Of a stretch of 11,081 nt of DNA, positions 1 to 6,879 are shown piece by piece. Made by a program: the position numbers and the translations under genes. How positions within the stretch are numbered: the stretch's first letter is position 1; each line of letters begins with the position of its first letter. Source of the DNA: an uncultured Prevotella sp. Lineage in GTDB: Bacteria; Bacteroidota; Bacteroidia; Bacteroidales; Bacteroidaceae. Below the pieces are notes generated by a model, which saw only the letters and a program-made list of their open reading frames with translations, searched no databases and was not told the origin of the DNA. Location of the stretch: positions 1 through 11,081 of the forward strand of contig ONQK01000141.1 of the NCBI GenBank assembly GCA_900319895.1. Direction: 5' to 3'.

Positions 1-279
1 CACATGGGCGTGTTCAGGCGCGGTGCCTTCATGCTCGCCGACGAGTTGCAGCTGCCCGTCGTACCCATAACCATCAACGGTTCGTTTGACATCATGCCCC
101 GGATGCGTGACGGGAAATGGGTGGCCTGGAGCCCTGTCTCGTTGCAGATTCACGAACCCATCCCTCCCATCGGAAAAGGCAACGACAACGTGCAACACGC
201 CCTGAAGACGAGCTATGACGCCATCATGAGCGGAATTGTGCCAAAATACCAAGGATTCGTGGAAAATCCAGACCAGTAA
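1..279 (+). CDS. PlsC-type 1-acyl-glycerol-3-phosphate acyltransferase, C-terminal part (5' end outside window)
   Basis: The reading frame is already open at base 1 and ends at TAA 277-279, giving 92 visible residues. Near the start it reads GVFRRGAFMLADELQLPVVP and continues to ITINGSFDIMP. This matches the conserved block of PlsC-family acyltransferases in which an FK/RxGA motif is followed by LPVVPI and a Gly-Ser. Family members transfer an acyl chain to lysophosphatidic acid at the inner membrane during phospholipid synthesis. The catalytic HX4D motif would lie upstream of the window and cannot be checked. The tail after about residue 60 is ordinary and ends in an acidic stretch. The ATG at 4 is internal and not a start. 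The family is clear; the exact acceptor (lysophosphatidate or another lyso-lipid) is not readable from this fragment. Confidence 0.85.
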   Translation, partial: HMGVFRRGAFMLADELQLPVVPITINGSFDIMPRMRDGKWVAWSPVSLQIHEPIPPIGKGNDNVQHALKTSYDAIMSGIVPKYQGFVENPDQ

Positions 280-284
280 AGGCA

Positions 285-299
285 TTCAAACGGTTTGAA
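285..299. repeat. 15-bp palindrome TTCAAAC-G-GTTTGAA
   Basis: A perfect 7-bp inverted repeat around a single central G lies 5 nt after the acyltransferase stop and about 60-80 nt before the promoter of the TonB receptor. The very short centre suits a dimeric regulator's operator better than a terminator, and no T-tract follows directly. Either role is inference. Confidence 0.4.
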
Positions 300-357
300 C
301 ATCCTCAAAAATAATGATTTTCACGAAACGGGCGCACAAAAAACGGCAAAAAAATCC

Positions 358-385
358 TTGGCCAACAATAAAAGAGTTACTTTTG
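358..385 (+). promoter_or_regulatory. Bacteroidetes-type promoter of the TonB receptor operon
   Basis: TACTTTTG at 378-385 matches the -7 consensus TAnnTTTG exactly. A TTG at 358-360 lies 17 nt upstream as the -33 element. Transcription should begin near 390, leaving about 40 nt of leader before ATG 429. This is one reason to prefer 429 over the in-frame ATG at 396, which would be almost at the transcript's first base. Confidence 0.65.
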
Positions 386-428
386 CAGGTAGAAATTGGA
401 AACATCAAGACTTCAAGAGAAGCTGAAA

Positions 429-2438
429 ATGAACTATAGAAATACGATCTTGGGCATCATCGCCATGTCGCCCATTTCTTCGAGTGCACAAGAGGTGAAG
501 CCAGACACGCTTCAGACCCAGGAGGTGCAAGAGGTTGTCGTCTCGGCACGCCGCAGCGGCGTTTCACGGCTGCATGGTGCAGAAAACGGTTTTAAGATCA
601 ATCAACAAGAACTCTTTAAAGCAGCTTGTTGCAACCTCGGCAGCAGCTTTGTGACCAATCCCTCGGTAGACGTCAGTTATCCAGATGCGGCCATCGGATC
701 CCGTCAAATCAAACTGCTAGGACTCAGCGGCATTTATGTGCAAATGCTTTGTGAGAACCTGCCAGACTTCAGAGGTGCCGCAACGCCTTATGCACTAGGA
801 TATGTGCCGGGGCCATGGATGCAGAGCATTCAAGTCTCAAAAGGGGCGGCATCGGTAAAGAACGGCTACGAATCCATTACCGGACAAATCAACATAGAGT
901 ATCTCAAACCCGATGAACAAGCCAACAGCGCCTCCGCCAACCTCTACGGCAACACAAATGGCATGATGGAAGGGAACTTCGATGGTAATTTATTGATAAA
1001 CAACCGTTTAAGCACCGAAATCCTCGGACATTTTGAGAACAGCTGGGGGCATCACGATGGCAACGGCGACGGTTTTCAAGACATGCCCAACACCCGGCAA
1101 TACCATCTTGCCAACAGGTGGAAATGGAAAGGCGACCGCAACCGTCTACAAACAGGGATTTCCGCACTTACAGAACAACGCACAAGCGGACAGGCACATG
1201 AGGCGAGCCCACACCCGTTCCACATCAAAACAGATGCCAACAGGTATCAAGCCTACCTCAAAAACGCATTCTTCATCAATCCCGAGCACAATAGCAACCT
1301 TGCCTTGATGCTCAATGCAACGATGTACACAACCGATGCCGTTTTTGGACATAAGACATACGCCGGGCATCAAAAAAACATGTATGCACAACTGGTGTAC
1401 GAGACAGATTTTACACCAGAGCACAAGCTCTCGGCCGGCATCAGCTTCATACACGACTACTTAGGGCAGAAGTTCCGCCTGGAACACGACAGGAACACAT
1501 CTGAACTGCGGCTCAAAGAACGCGAGAACGTGCCGGGCGCCTATGTGCAATACACTTTCGAGAAAGACAGCCGGCTAACATTTATGGCAGGCCTGCGCGT
1601 GGACCACAGCAATCTCTGGGGCCTCTTTCTCACACCTCGCATGCATGTCAAATACAGTCCCTCAGCGCCCTACACCCTGCGATTTTCGGCGGGCAAAGGC
1701 TATCGCACGCCTCACGCATTGGCAGAAAATCATTTTTTGCTCGCCAGCGGAAGAAAACTCATCATCGGGAACCTTGGACAAGAAGCGGCATGGAACCTCG
1801 GCATCTCTGCGGCAGCCGACATCGCTTTTTTAGGCAAGACGCTGAAAATCAACGGAGAATATTATTTTACAGACTTCCAAAGACAAATGGTCATCGACTA
1901 CGACAGCGACCCGCTTGCCGTCAGAATCGGCAATCTCAAAGGAAAATCCTATTCGCACACCCTGCAAGTCGACATGACCTACCCCATCATTGAAGGCATG
2001 AGCCTGACGGCCGCATTCCGGCGCAACATTGTACGCATGACCTACAACGGAACCACGATGGACAAGCCGCTCAACAGCAAATACAAAGGACTGCTGACCG
2101 CCTCATACAAAACACCGCTTAGACTTTGGCAATTCGATGCGACACTTCAACTCAACGGCGGCGGAAGAATGCCTCAACCGTATGAAAAAGAAAACGGCAA
2201 AATGGCATGGGACGAAAAATTCAAGGCATACGAACAACTTAATTTGCAAATTACGCGATGGTTTAAATATTTTTCCGTATATTTGGGCGCAGAGAACCTG
2301 ACAGCAAAGCGGCAAAAGCAACTTATCGTCAATGCCGCCGCGCCGTGGGGTGCCGATTTTGAGCCCACCATGACCTGGGGGCCGGCGCATGGTGTAATCG
2401 GCTATCTTGGTGTTCGAGTAAACATCAACAGGCTCTAA
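429..2438 (+). CDS. TonB-dependent outer-membrane receptor, probably metal or metallophore uptake
   Basis: The product is 669 aa from ATG 429. That start gives a clean signal peptide with predicted cleavage at SSA|QE (residues 20/21); starting at 396 would put a polar 11-residue extension in front of it. The mature N-terminus carries a TonB-box-like QEVVVSA (34-40), then the plug domain (about 45-165) with an unusual Cys-Cys pair at 67-68 and phrases such as LLGLSGIYVQMLCENLP and VSKGAASVKNGYESITGQIN, typical of TonB plugs. The remainder alternates like a 22-strand beta-barrel and ends with a final strand GYLGVRVNINRL. There is no N-terminal carboxypeptidase-regulatory-like domain, which many Bacteroidetes receptors have. 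A segment at 208-218 (HHDGNGDGFQD) resembles a calcium-binding DxNxDxxxD loop, and H257, H262 and H265 form a His cluster. It leads an apparent operon with a periplasmic HMA protein, suggesting a metal-related substrate; the ligand is not known. Confidence 0.9.
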   Translation: MNYRNTILGIIAMSPISSSAQEVKPDTLQTQEVQEVVVSARRSGVSRLHGAENGFKINQQELFKAACCNLGSSFVTNPSVDVSYPDAAIGSRQIKLLGLSGIYVQMLCENLPDFRGAATPYALGYVPGPWMQSIQVSKGAASVKNGYESITGQINIEYLKPDEQANSASANLYGNTNGMMEGNFDGNLLINNRLSTEILGHFENSWGHHDGNGDGFQDMPNTRQYHLANRWKWKGDRNRLQTGISALTEQRTSGQAHEASPHPFHIKTDANRYQAYLKNAFFINPEHNSNLALMLNATMYTTDAVFGHKTYAGHQKNMYAQLVYETDFTPEHKLSAGISFIHDYLGQKFRLEHDRNTSELRLKERENVPGAYVQYTFEKDSRLTFMAGLRVDHSNLWGLFLTPRMHVKYSPSAPYTLRFSAGKGYRTPHALAENHFLLASGRKLIIGNLGQEAAWNLGISAAADIAFLGKTLKINGEYYFTDFQRQMVIDYDSDPLAVRIGNLKGKSYSHTLQVDMTYPIIEGMSLTAAFRRNIVRMTYNGTTMDKPLNSKYKGLLTASYKTPLRLWQFDATLQLNGGGRMPQPYEKENGKMAWDEKFKAYEQLNLQITRWFKYFSVYLGAENLTAKRQKQLIVNAAAPWGADFEPTMTWGPAHGVIGYLGVRVNINRL

Positions 2439-2465
2439 ACCGTTCAACAGTAAAAGCATTACGAC

Positions 2466-2801
2466 ATGAAAAAGTTCATCCTATTCACCATTTTGGCCAT
2501 GGCCAGCACCTTGGTCATGGCAAAAGACATCAAAACCGTCATTTTCACAACCACTCCACAAATGAGCTGTGAACGATGCGAACAGAAGATCAAGGGACAC
2601 CTGAGGTTTGTCAGAGGCATCAAACGCATCAAAACCAACCTTAAAGAACAAAAAGTGACCATCATTTATGACGCTGACAAGACTACGGTAAAGACATTGG
2701 GAGAAGCATTCGACAAAATAGGCTATGAAGTCAGGCAAATTCAAGAAGACGAGCCTGTGGAAGCCAATGAGAGCAAACAATGTCCTGCCAATCAAGACTA
2801 A
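2466..2801 (+). CDS. Secreted heavy-metal-associated (HMA) domain protein
   Basis: A protein of 111 aa. Residues 1-19 form a signal peptide (MKK then a hydrophobic run, cleavage near VMA|KD), so it should act in the periplasm. The mature part is one HMA fold (about 22-90) of the CopZ/MerP/Atx1 type with the binding motif MSCERC at 33-38; C35 and C38 are the expected metal ligands. The pattern continues with a helix, a strand near KVTIIYDADKTTV and the closing IGYEV. A hydrophilic tail of about 20 residues includes one more Cys (C106). Family members bind Cu(I) or another soft metal and hand it to partners. The gene starts 27 nt after the TonB receptor stop, so the two are probably cotranscribed, fitting a carrier that receives or buffers metal beneath the receptor. 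The metal and the transfer partner are inferred. Confidence 0.88.
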   Translation: MKKFILFTILAMASTLVMAKDIKTVIFTTTPQMSCERCEQKIKGHLRFVRGIKRIKTNLKEQKVTIIYDADKTTVKTLGEAFDKIGYEVRQIQEDEPVEANESKQCPANQD

Positions 2802-2827
2802 TTATTAATTTTCAATACCCAAACAAG

Positions 2828-3145
2828 ATGATTTTATCAACGACACCAACTATTGAAGGCTCGCCCATCAAAGAATACAAGGGCATTGTCACAGGAGAGA
2901 CCATTATCGGGGCGAATGCCATTAAAGACTTTATGGCAGGCATCCGCGACTTCATCGGAGGACGAAGCGGAGCATACGAGAAAGTGCTGCGCGAGGCAAA
3001 AGCGACGGCGCTCAAAGAAATGGAAGAACGCGCCAAAGAGATGGGGGCCAACGCCATCGTCGGCATAGACCTCGACTATGAGACCATCGGCTCAAGCGGC
3101 TCCATGCTGATGGTGACATGCAGCGGAACAGCAGTTGTCGTCTAA
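2828..3145 (+). CDS. YbjQ/UPF0145 family protein
   Basis: A protein of 105 aa from ATG 2828. An upstream in-frame ATG at 2780 lies inside the HMA gene and adds 16 unlike residues, so it was not chosen. The sequence has the hallmarks of the YbjQ family: an N-terminal strand ending in TTPTIEG, the glycine-rich turn YKGIVTGETIIGANAI, a long helix with AYEKVLREA and MEERAKEMGANAIVGIDLDYE, then a hydrophobic C-terminal strand ending GTAVVV. The family is small, cytosolic and oligomeric; some databases label it putative heavy-metal-binding, but its function is not established. No cleavable signal is visible. It begins 26 nt after the HMA gene and is followed directly by a terminator, so it looks like the last gene of the receptor-HMA operon. 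That placement agrees with a metal link without proving it. Confidence 0.85.
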   Translation: MILSTTPTIEGSPIKEYKGIVTGETIIGANAIKDFMAGIRDFIGGRSGAYEKVLREAKATALKEMEERAKEMGANAIVGIDLDYETIGSSGSMLMVTCSGTAVVV

Positions 3146-3162
3146 GAACAGGCCATGACAGG

Positions 3163-3210
3163 AAAAAAGTGACAGGCGGCTCCCATCGTGAGGCTGTCTG
3201 CCACTTTTTA
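3163..3210 (+). terminator. Intrinsic terminator after the metal operon
   Basis: The arm 3164-3180 (AAAAAGTGACAGGCGGC) pairs with 3193-3209 (GCTGTCTGCCACTTTTT) over 17 positions, with one A-C mismatch and two G-U wobbles, around a 12-nt loop. The 3' arm ends in five T. The A-run on the 5' side gives a matching T-run on the other strand, so it could work in both directions. It separates the YbjQ gene from mfd. Confidence 0.85.
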
Positions 3211-3258
3211 TAATGAGTCCTCTTCTTGCAAACACCAGGCAAAAAAGTGACTTTTTGT

Positions 3259-3289
3259 TTTGTATTGTATCCGATTTACACTACCTTTG
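3259..3289 (+). promoter_or_regulatory. Promoter of mfd
   Basis: TACCTTTG at 3282-3289 matches TAnnTTTG, and TTTG at 3259-3262 lies exactly 19 nt upstream, a near-ideal Bacteroidetes promoter. The -7 box ends only 7 nt before ATG 3297, so the transcript should begin at or within a few bases of the start codon. Confidence 0.8.
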
Positions 3290-3296
3290 CAGAAAT

Positions 3297-6200
3297 ATGG
3301 TCGTAGAAGAAATAACGCAACGATACACAAGCCTTCCCGAGGTCGGGGCACTACAAAAAGTTTTAGCAGACACGTCGACAAAGAAAATTTCCCTGCAAGG
3401 CCTGCAGGGTTCGGCGGCACCAGTACTTTTCGCGGCATTGCAGCAAGTGCTCGGGAGACCCATGCTGTTTGTACTTGACGATGCCGACGAGGCTGGCTAT
3501 TTCTACCACGACTTAACGCAATTGCTGGGTGCCCGCGCCGTCTTGTTTTTCCCATCATCCTATCGGCGTTCCGTGAAATATGGGCAAAAAGACGCCGCCA
3601 ATGAGATTTTGAGGACGGAGGTATTGGCACGATTGAATGGCAAGAGCCATACCAATATATATATAGTGACCTATCCCGAGGCACTGGCAGAGCTGGTCGT
3701 CTCACCTCAGTATCTTGACCAAGACATGCTCCAACTCCATACCCGGCAAACCGTGAGCATGGCATCGACCACGCAACGGCTGCGAGAATTGAGGTTTCAA
3801 GAAGTAGACTATGTCTATGAGCCTGGGCAATTCGCCGTGCGCGGCAGCATCATCGACGTTTATGCCTATAGCCACAAACACCCTTTCAGAATTGATTTTT
3901 TCGGCGACCAGATCGACACCATCCGCACTTTTGACATCCAAGACCAACTTTCAAAAGAGCAAAAAGACAGCATTGAAATCGTTGGAGAGCTCAACGCCAA
4001 TAGTCATAACAGCATCAGTTTCACCAACTTCTTGCCATCGGAGACCATCATGGTGGCAAAAGATCTTGAATTCGTCCATGAGACCATCACCAAGACCTAC
4101 CAGAGGGGCTTTTCAGAACAAGCCATTCTGGAACAGACGGAAAACAAGACAGAAGCCGAGAAACAAGCCGTCATTCGTGAGATGCAGGCTTCAAACAAGC
4201 TCATTGGAGGCGTTCAATTTCATAAAGATACGGAAAAGTTCCAAAAAATCCTGCTCAATCGCCCCAAAGAAGATGCAGCACAAGCCGCCATCACCTTCAA
4301 TACCTCGCCACAGCCACTGTTCCACAAGAATTTCACACTGTTGAAAGAAACGCTGAACAATTATCTTGAGCAGGGCTACCACCTCTTTATCTGGGCAGAA
4401 AGCAAAAAACAAATACAACGTCTGCACAACATCCTCAACGAGGAATATGAAGAAAACGGAGACGAGCCTAAAATACAGTTCCAAGCCGTAGAGACTAGCC
4501 TGCACGAAGGCTTCATCGACAAGCAATTACGCATTTGTTGCCTCACTGACCACCAAATCTTCGACCGTTTCCACAAATACAACCTGCAGTCCGACACGGC
4601 CAGACAAGGAAAACTCGCCCTGACCATGAAAGAATTGCAGGAGCTGTCCGTAGGCGACTATGTCGTACACATTGACTTTGGAGTCGGGAAATTTGCAGGC
4701 CTGGTCCGCATACCCGTCGGCAACAGCTACCAAGAAGCCATCAGGCTCGTTTATCAGCGAGGCGACAAAGTAGACGTGTCCATCCATTCACTCTACAAAA
4801 TCAGCAAATACCGCAGTAACAACGGCAACGAGGCACCGCGGCTCTCAACGCTCGGCACCGGTGCCTGGGAACGGATGAAAGAACGCACCAAGAAACGCAT
4901 CAAAGACATCGCCCGCGACCTCATCAAACTGTACGCAAAACGCCGGCATGAAAAAGGATTTGCCTACAGCGCCGACACTTATTTGCAACATGCCCTGGAA
5001 GCCTCGTTCCTATATGAGGACACACCCGACCAACTGCGTGCCACACAAGAAGTGAAAGCCGACATGGAACGACCACGCCCTATGGACAGGCTGGTTTGCG
5101 GCGACGTGGGATTCGGGAAGACAGAAATCGCCGTCAGGGCCGCCTTCAAAGCCGCCTGCGACTCCAAGCAAGTAGCCGTTCTCGTGCCCACCACAGTGCT
5201 TGCCTTCCAGCACTTCCAAACCTTCACCGAGCGGTTGAAGGACCTGCCCGTGAGCGTAGACTACCTCTCACGGAGCAAAACAGCCAAGCAAACCGCGCAA
5301 ACGCTGGAAAAGCTGAAAAATGGCAACATCGACATCATCGTCGGGACGCACAAGCTCATCGGCAAACAAGTAAGATGGAAAGACTTGGGCTTGCTAATCA
5401 TTGACGAGGAGCAGAAATTCGGCGTTGCCGTCAAAGAGAAACTGCGAACCCTAAAAAGCAACGTCGACACCCTCACCATGTCAGCAACACCCATACCACG
5501 GACACTGCAGTTCTCGCTCATGGGCGCCCGAGACATGAGCATCCTGCGCACGCCACCGCCCAACCGGCACCCCATTTACACGGAACACATGACTTCCTGC
5601 CGCGAGCAAATGACAGATGCCATCAACTTTGAGATGAGCCGCAACGGACAGGTATTTTTCATCAACAACCGCATCAGTTCGCTGCAAGAGACGGCCAACA
5701 CCATCAAAAAACACATCCCCGACTGCCGCATCGCCATCGGACATGGGCAGATGAAACCCGAGGAACTGGAGAAAATCATCCTCGGCTTCATCAACCACGA
5801 CTACGACGTGCTGCTTTCCACCACCATCATCGAAAACGGCATCGACATCCCCAACGCCAACACCATCATCATCAACGATGCACATAAATTCGGGCTCAGC
5901 GACCTGCACCAAATGCGCGGCCGAGTTGGCAGGAGCAACAAAAAGGCATTCTGCTACCTCATCGCACCGCCCAAATCGCTATTGACTCCAGAGGCAAGAC
6001 GAAGACTTGAAGCCCTTGAGAACCTCTCGGAACTAGGCAGCGGATTCAACCTCGCCATGCAGGACCTCGACATCCGCGGAGCCGGCAACCTGCTAGGAGC
6101 CGAACAAAGTGGATTTATGGAAGATTTAGGCTACGAGACCTACCAGAAAATCCTCAATCAAGCAGTAACGGAGCTCAAGAACGACGAATTTTACGAGCTT

Positions 6201-6716
6201 TACGGCACCAACGACACCCACGAGCTCAGAAACATCGAGGCACAAGACTTTGTCGACGACTGCACCATTGAAAGCGACATGGAAATGTTCTTCCCCGAGA
6301 GCTATGTGCCAGGCAGCAGCGAGCGCATGCTGCTTTACCGTGAATTGGAAAACATTCAAGACGACGCAGAGCTTGACGCCTACCGCAAACGACTGACAGA
6401 CCGTTTCGGGCAAATCCCCAAAGAAGGCGAAGAACTGCTGCATATCGTAGCCCTGAGAAGACTAGGCCGACAGACCGGCTGCGAAAAAATCACACTTCGC
6501 CAAGGACGGATGCAGCTACAATTCGTCAGCAACATCAACAGCCCCTACTATCAAAGCGAAACCTTCGGCAAGATCATCCAACACACAGCCCAGAACGTCA
6601 GACGGTGCACGCTCAAAGAAGTCAACGGCAAGCGCCTGATGGTCATCAACGACATCAAGACCGCCCTGGACGCCCTCGAGGAACTGCAAAGCATCGGAAA
6701 CCTACAAAACCACTAG
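3297..6716 (+). CDS. mfd: Transcription-repair coupling factor Mfd
   Basis: The product is 1139 aa, close to the usual length of about 1150. Mfd is a DNA translocase that pushes stalled RNA polymerase off damaged template and recruits UvrA for nucleotide excision repair. Visible regions in order: an N-terminal UvrB-homology module (degenerate P-loop LQGLQGSAAP 33-42; YEPGQFAVRGSIIDVY from 174); a CarD-like RNA-polymerase-interacting domain starting near ELSVGDYVVHIDFGVGKF (449 on); helicase Walker A GDVGFGKT (602-609); DEEQ (703-706); the SATPIPRTLQFSLMGARDM block; motif VI QMRGRVGR (872-879); the translocation motif around IRGAGNLLG (926 on); and the C-terminal D7 domain. ATG 3297 was chosen because the in-frame ATG at 3213 lies upstream of the promoter and because MVVEEITQRY fits the start of Bacteroidetes homologues. 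No key motif is missing. It is monocistronic as far as can be seen. Confidence 0.97.
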   Translation: MVVEEITQRYTSLPEVGALQKVLADTSTKKISLQGLQGSAAPVLFAALQQVLGRPMLFVLDDADEAGYFYHDLTQLLGARAVLFFPSSYRRSVKYGQKDAANEILRTEVLARLNGKSHTNIYIVTYPEALAELVVSPQYLDQDMLQLHTRQTVSMASTTQRLRELRFQEVDYVYEPGQFAVRGSIIDVYAYSHKHPFRIDFFGDQIDTIRTFDIQDQLSKEQKDSIEIVGELNANSHNSISFTNFLPSETIMVAKDLEFVHETITKTYQRGFSEQAILEQTENKTEAEKQAVIREMQASNKLIGGVQFHKDTEKFQKILLNRPKEDAAQAAITFNTSPQPLFHKNFTLLKETLNNYLEQGYHLFIWAESKKQIQRLHNILNEEYEENGDEPKIQFQAVETSLHEGFIDKQLRICCLTDHQIFDRFHKYNLQSDTARQGKLALTMKELQELSVGDYVVHIDFGVGKFAGLVRIPVGNSYQEAIRLVYQRGDKVDVSIHSLYKISKYRSNNGNEAPRLSTLGTGAWERMKERTKKRIKDIARDLIKLYAKRRHEKGFAYSADTYLQHALEASFLYEDTPDQLRATQEVKADMERPRPMDRLVCGDVGFGKTEIAVRAAFKAACDSKQVAVLVPTTVLAFQHFQTFTERLKDLPVSVDYLSRSKTAKQTAQTLEKLKNGNIDIIVGTHKLIGKQVRWKDLGLLIIDEEQKFGVAVKEKLRTLKSNVDTLTMSATPIPRTLQFSLMGARDMSILRTPPPNRHPIYTEHMTSCREQMTDAINFEMSRNGQVFFINNRISSLQETANTIKKHIPDCRIAIGHGQMKPEELEKIILGFINHDYDVLLSTTIIENGIDIPNANTIIINDAHKFGLSDLHQMRGRVGRSNKKAFCYLIAPPKSLLTPEARRRLEALENLSELGSGFNLAMQDLDIRGAGNLLGAEQSGFMEDLGYETYQKILNQAVTELKNDEFYELYGTNDTHELRNIEAQDFVDDCTIESDMEMFFPESYVPGSSERMLLYRELENIQDDAELDAYRKRLTDRFGQIPKEGEELLHIVALRRLGRQTGCEKITLRQGRMQLQFVSNINSPYYQSETFGKIIQHTAQNVRRCTLKEVNGKRLMVINDIKTALDALEELQSIGNLQNH

Positions 6717-6760
6717 CACGCACCTTCTCACGGCATACGACCATTCGCCGGAGACACTTT

Positions 6761-6788
6761 TTCAAAGAAAATAGGCAAAAACTTTGAA
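6761..6788. repeat. Inverted repeat TTCAAAG-N14-CTTTGAA upstream of the decarboxylase gene
   Basis: TTCAAAG (6761-6767) and CTTTGAA (6782-6788) are perfect 7-bp complements around an A-rich 14-nt loop. It lies about 45 nt after mfd and 30 nt before the -7 box of the next gene. It could be a weak terminator for mfd (a run of eight T follows at 6807-6814 but is detached) or an operator. The role is undecided. Confidence 0.35.
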
Positions 6789-6817
6789 TGATTCTTCCTC
6801 GTTTGATTTTTTTTCAG

Positions 6818-6825
6818 TAAATTTG
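6818..6825 (+). promoter_or_regulatory. Probable -7 element of the decarboxylase-HD operon
   Basis: TAAATTTG matches TAnnTTTG. No good TTTG lies at the normal distance: 6802-6805 is too close at 12 nt and 6783-6786 too far at 31 nt, so the -33 element is weak and an activator may be needed. The leader to ATG 6880 would be about 50 nt and is very A/T-rich, as usual before highly translated Bacteroidetes genes. Confidence 0.5.
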
Positions 6826-6879
6826 CGTGTTCACTAAAACTTGTCAAACAAAAAAATTATAAATTAAAGAATAAATATT

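Noticed and set aside
396..428. ATG 396 as start of the TonB receptor
   Set aside because: It would place a polar extension before the signal peptide and lies only 11 nt after the -7 box; ATG 429 gives a normal signal peptide and leader.
280..428. Cobalamin riboswitch ahead of the TonB receptor
   Set aside because: Only about 40 nt lie between the predicted transcription start and ATG, too short for that structure, and no B12-box-like sequence was seen.
3213..3296. ATG 3213 as start of mfd
   Set aside because: It precedes the mfd promoter and adds 28 residues unlike Mfd, partly encoded by the promoter itself.
3208..3765. Minus-strand ORF of 185 codons opposite the mfd start
   Set aside because: It lies antisense to conserved Mfd N-terminal coding sequence and shows no domain; it is a codon-usage shadow.
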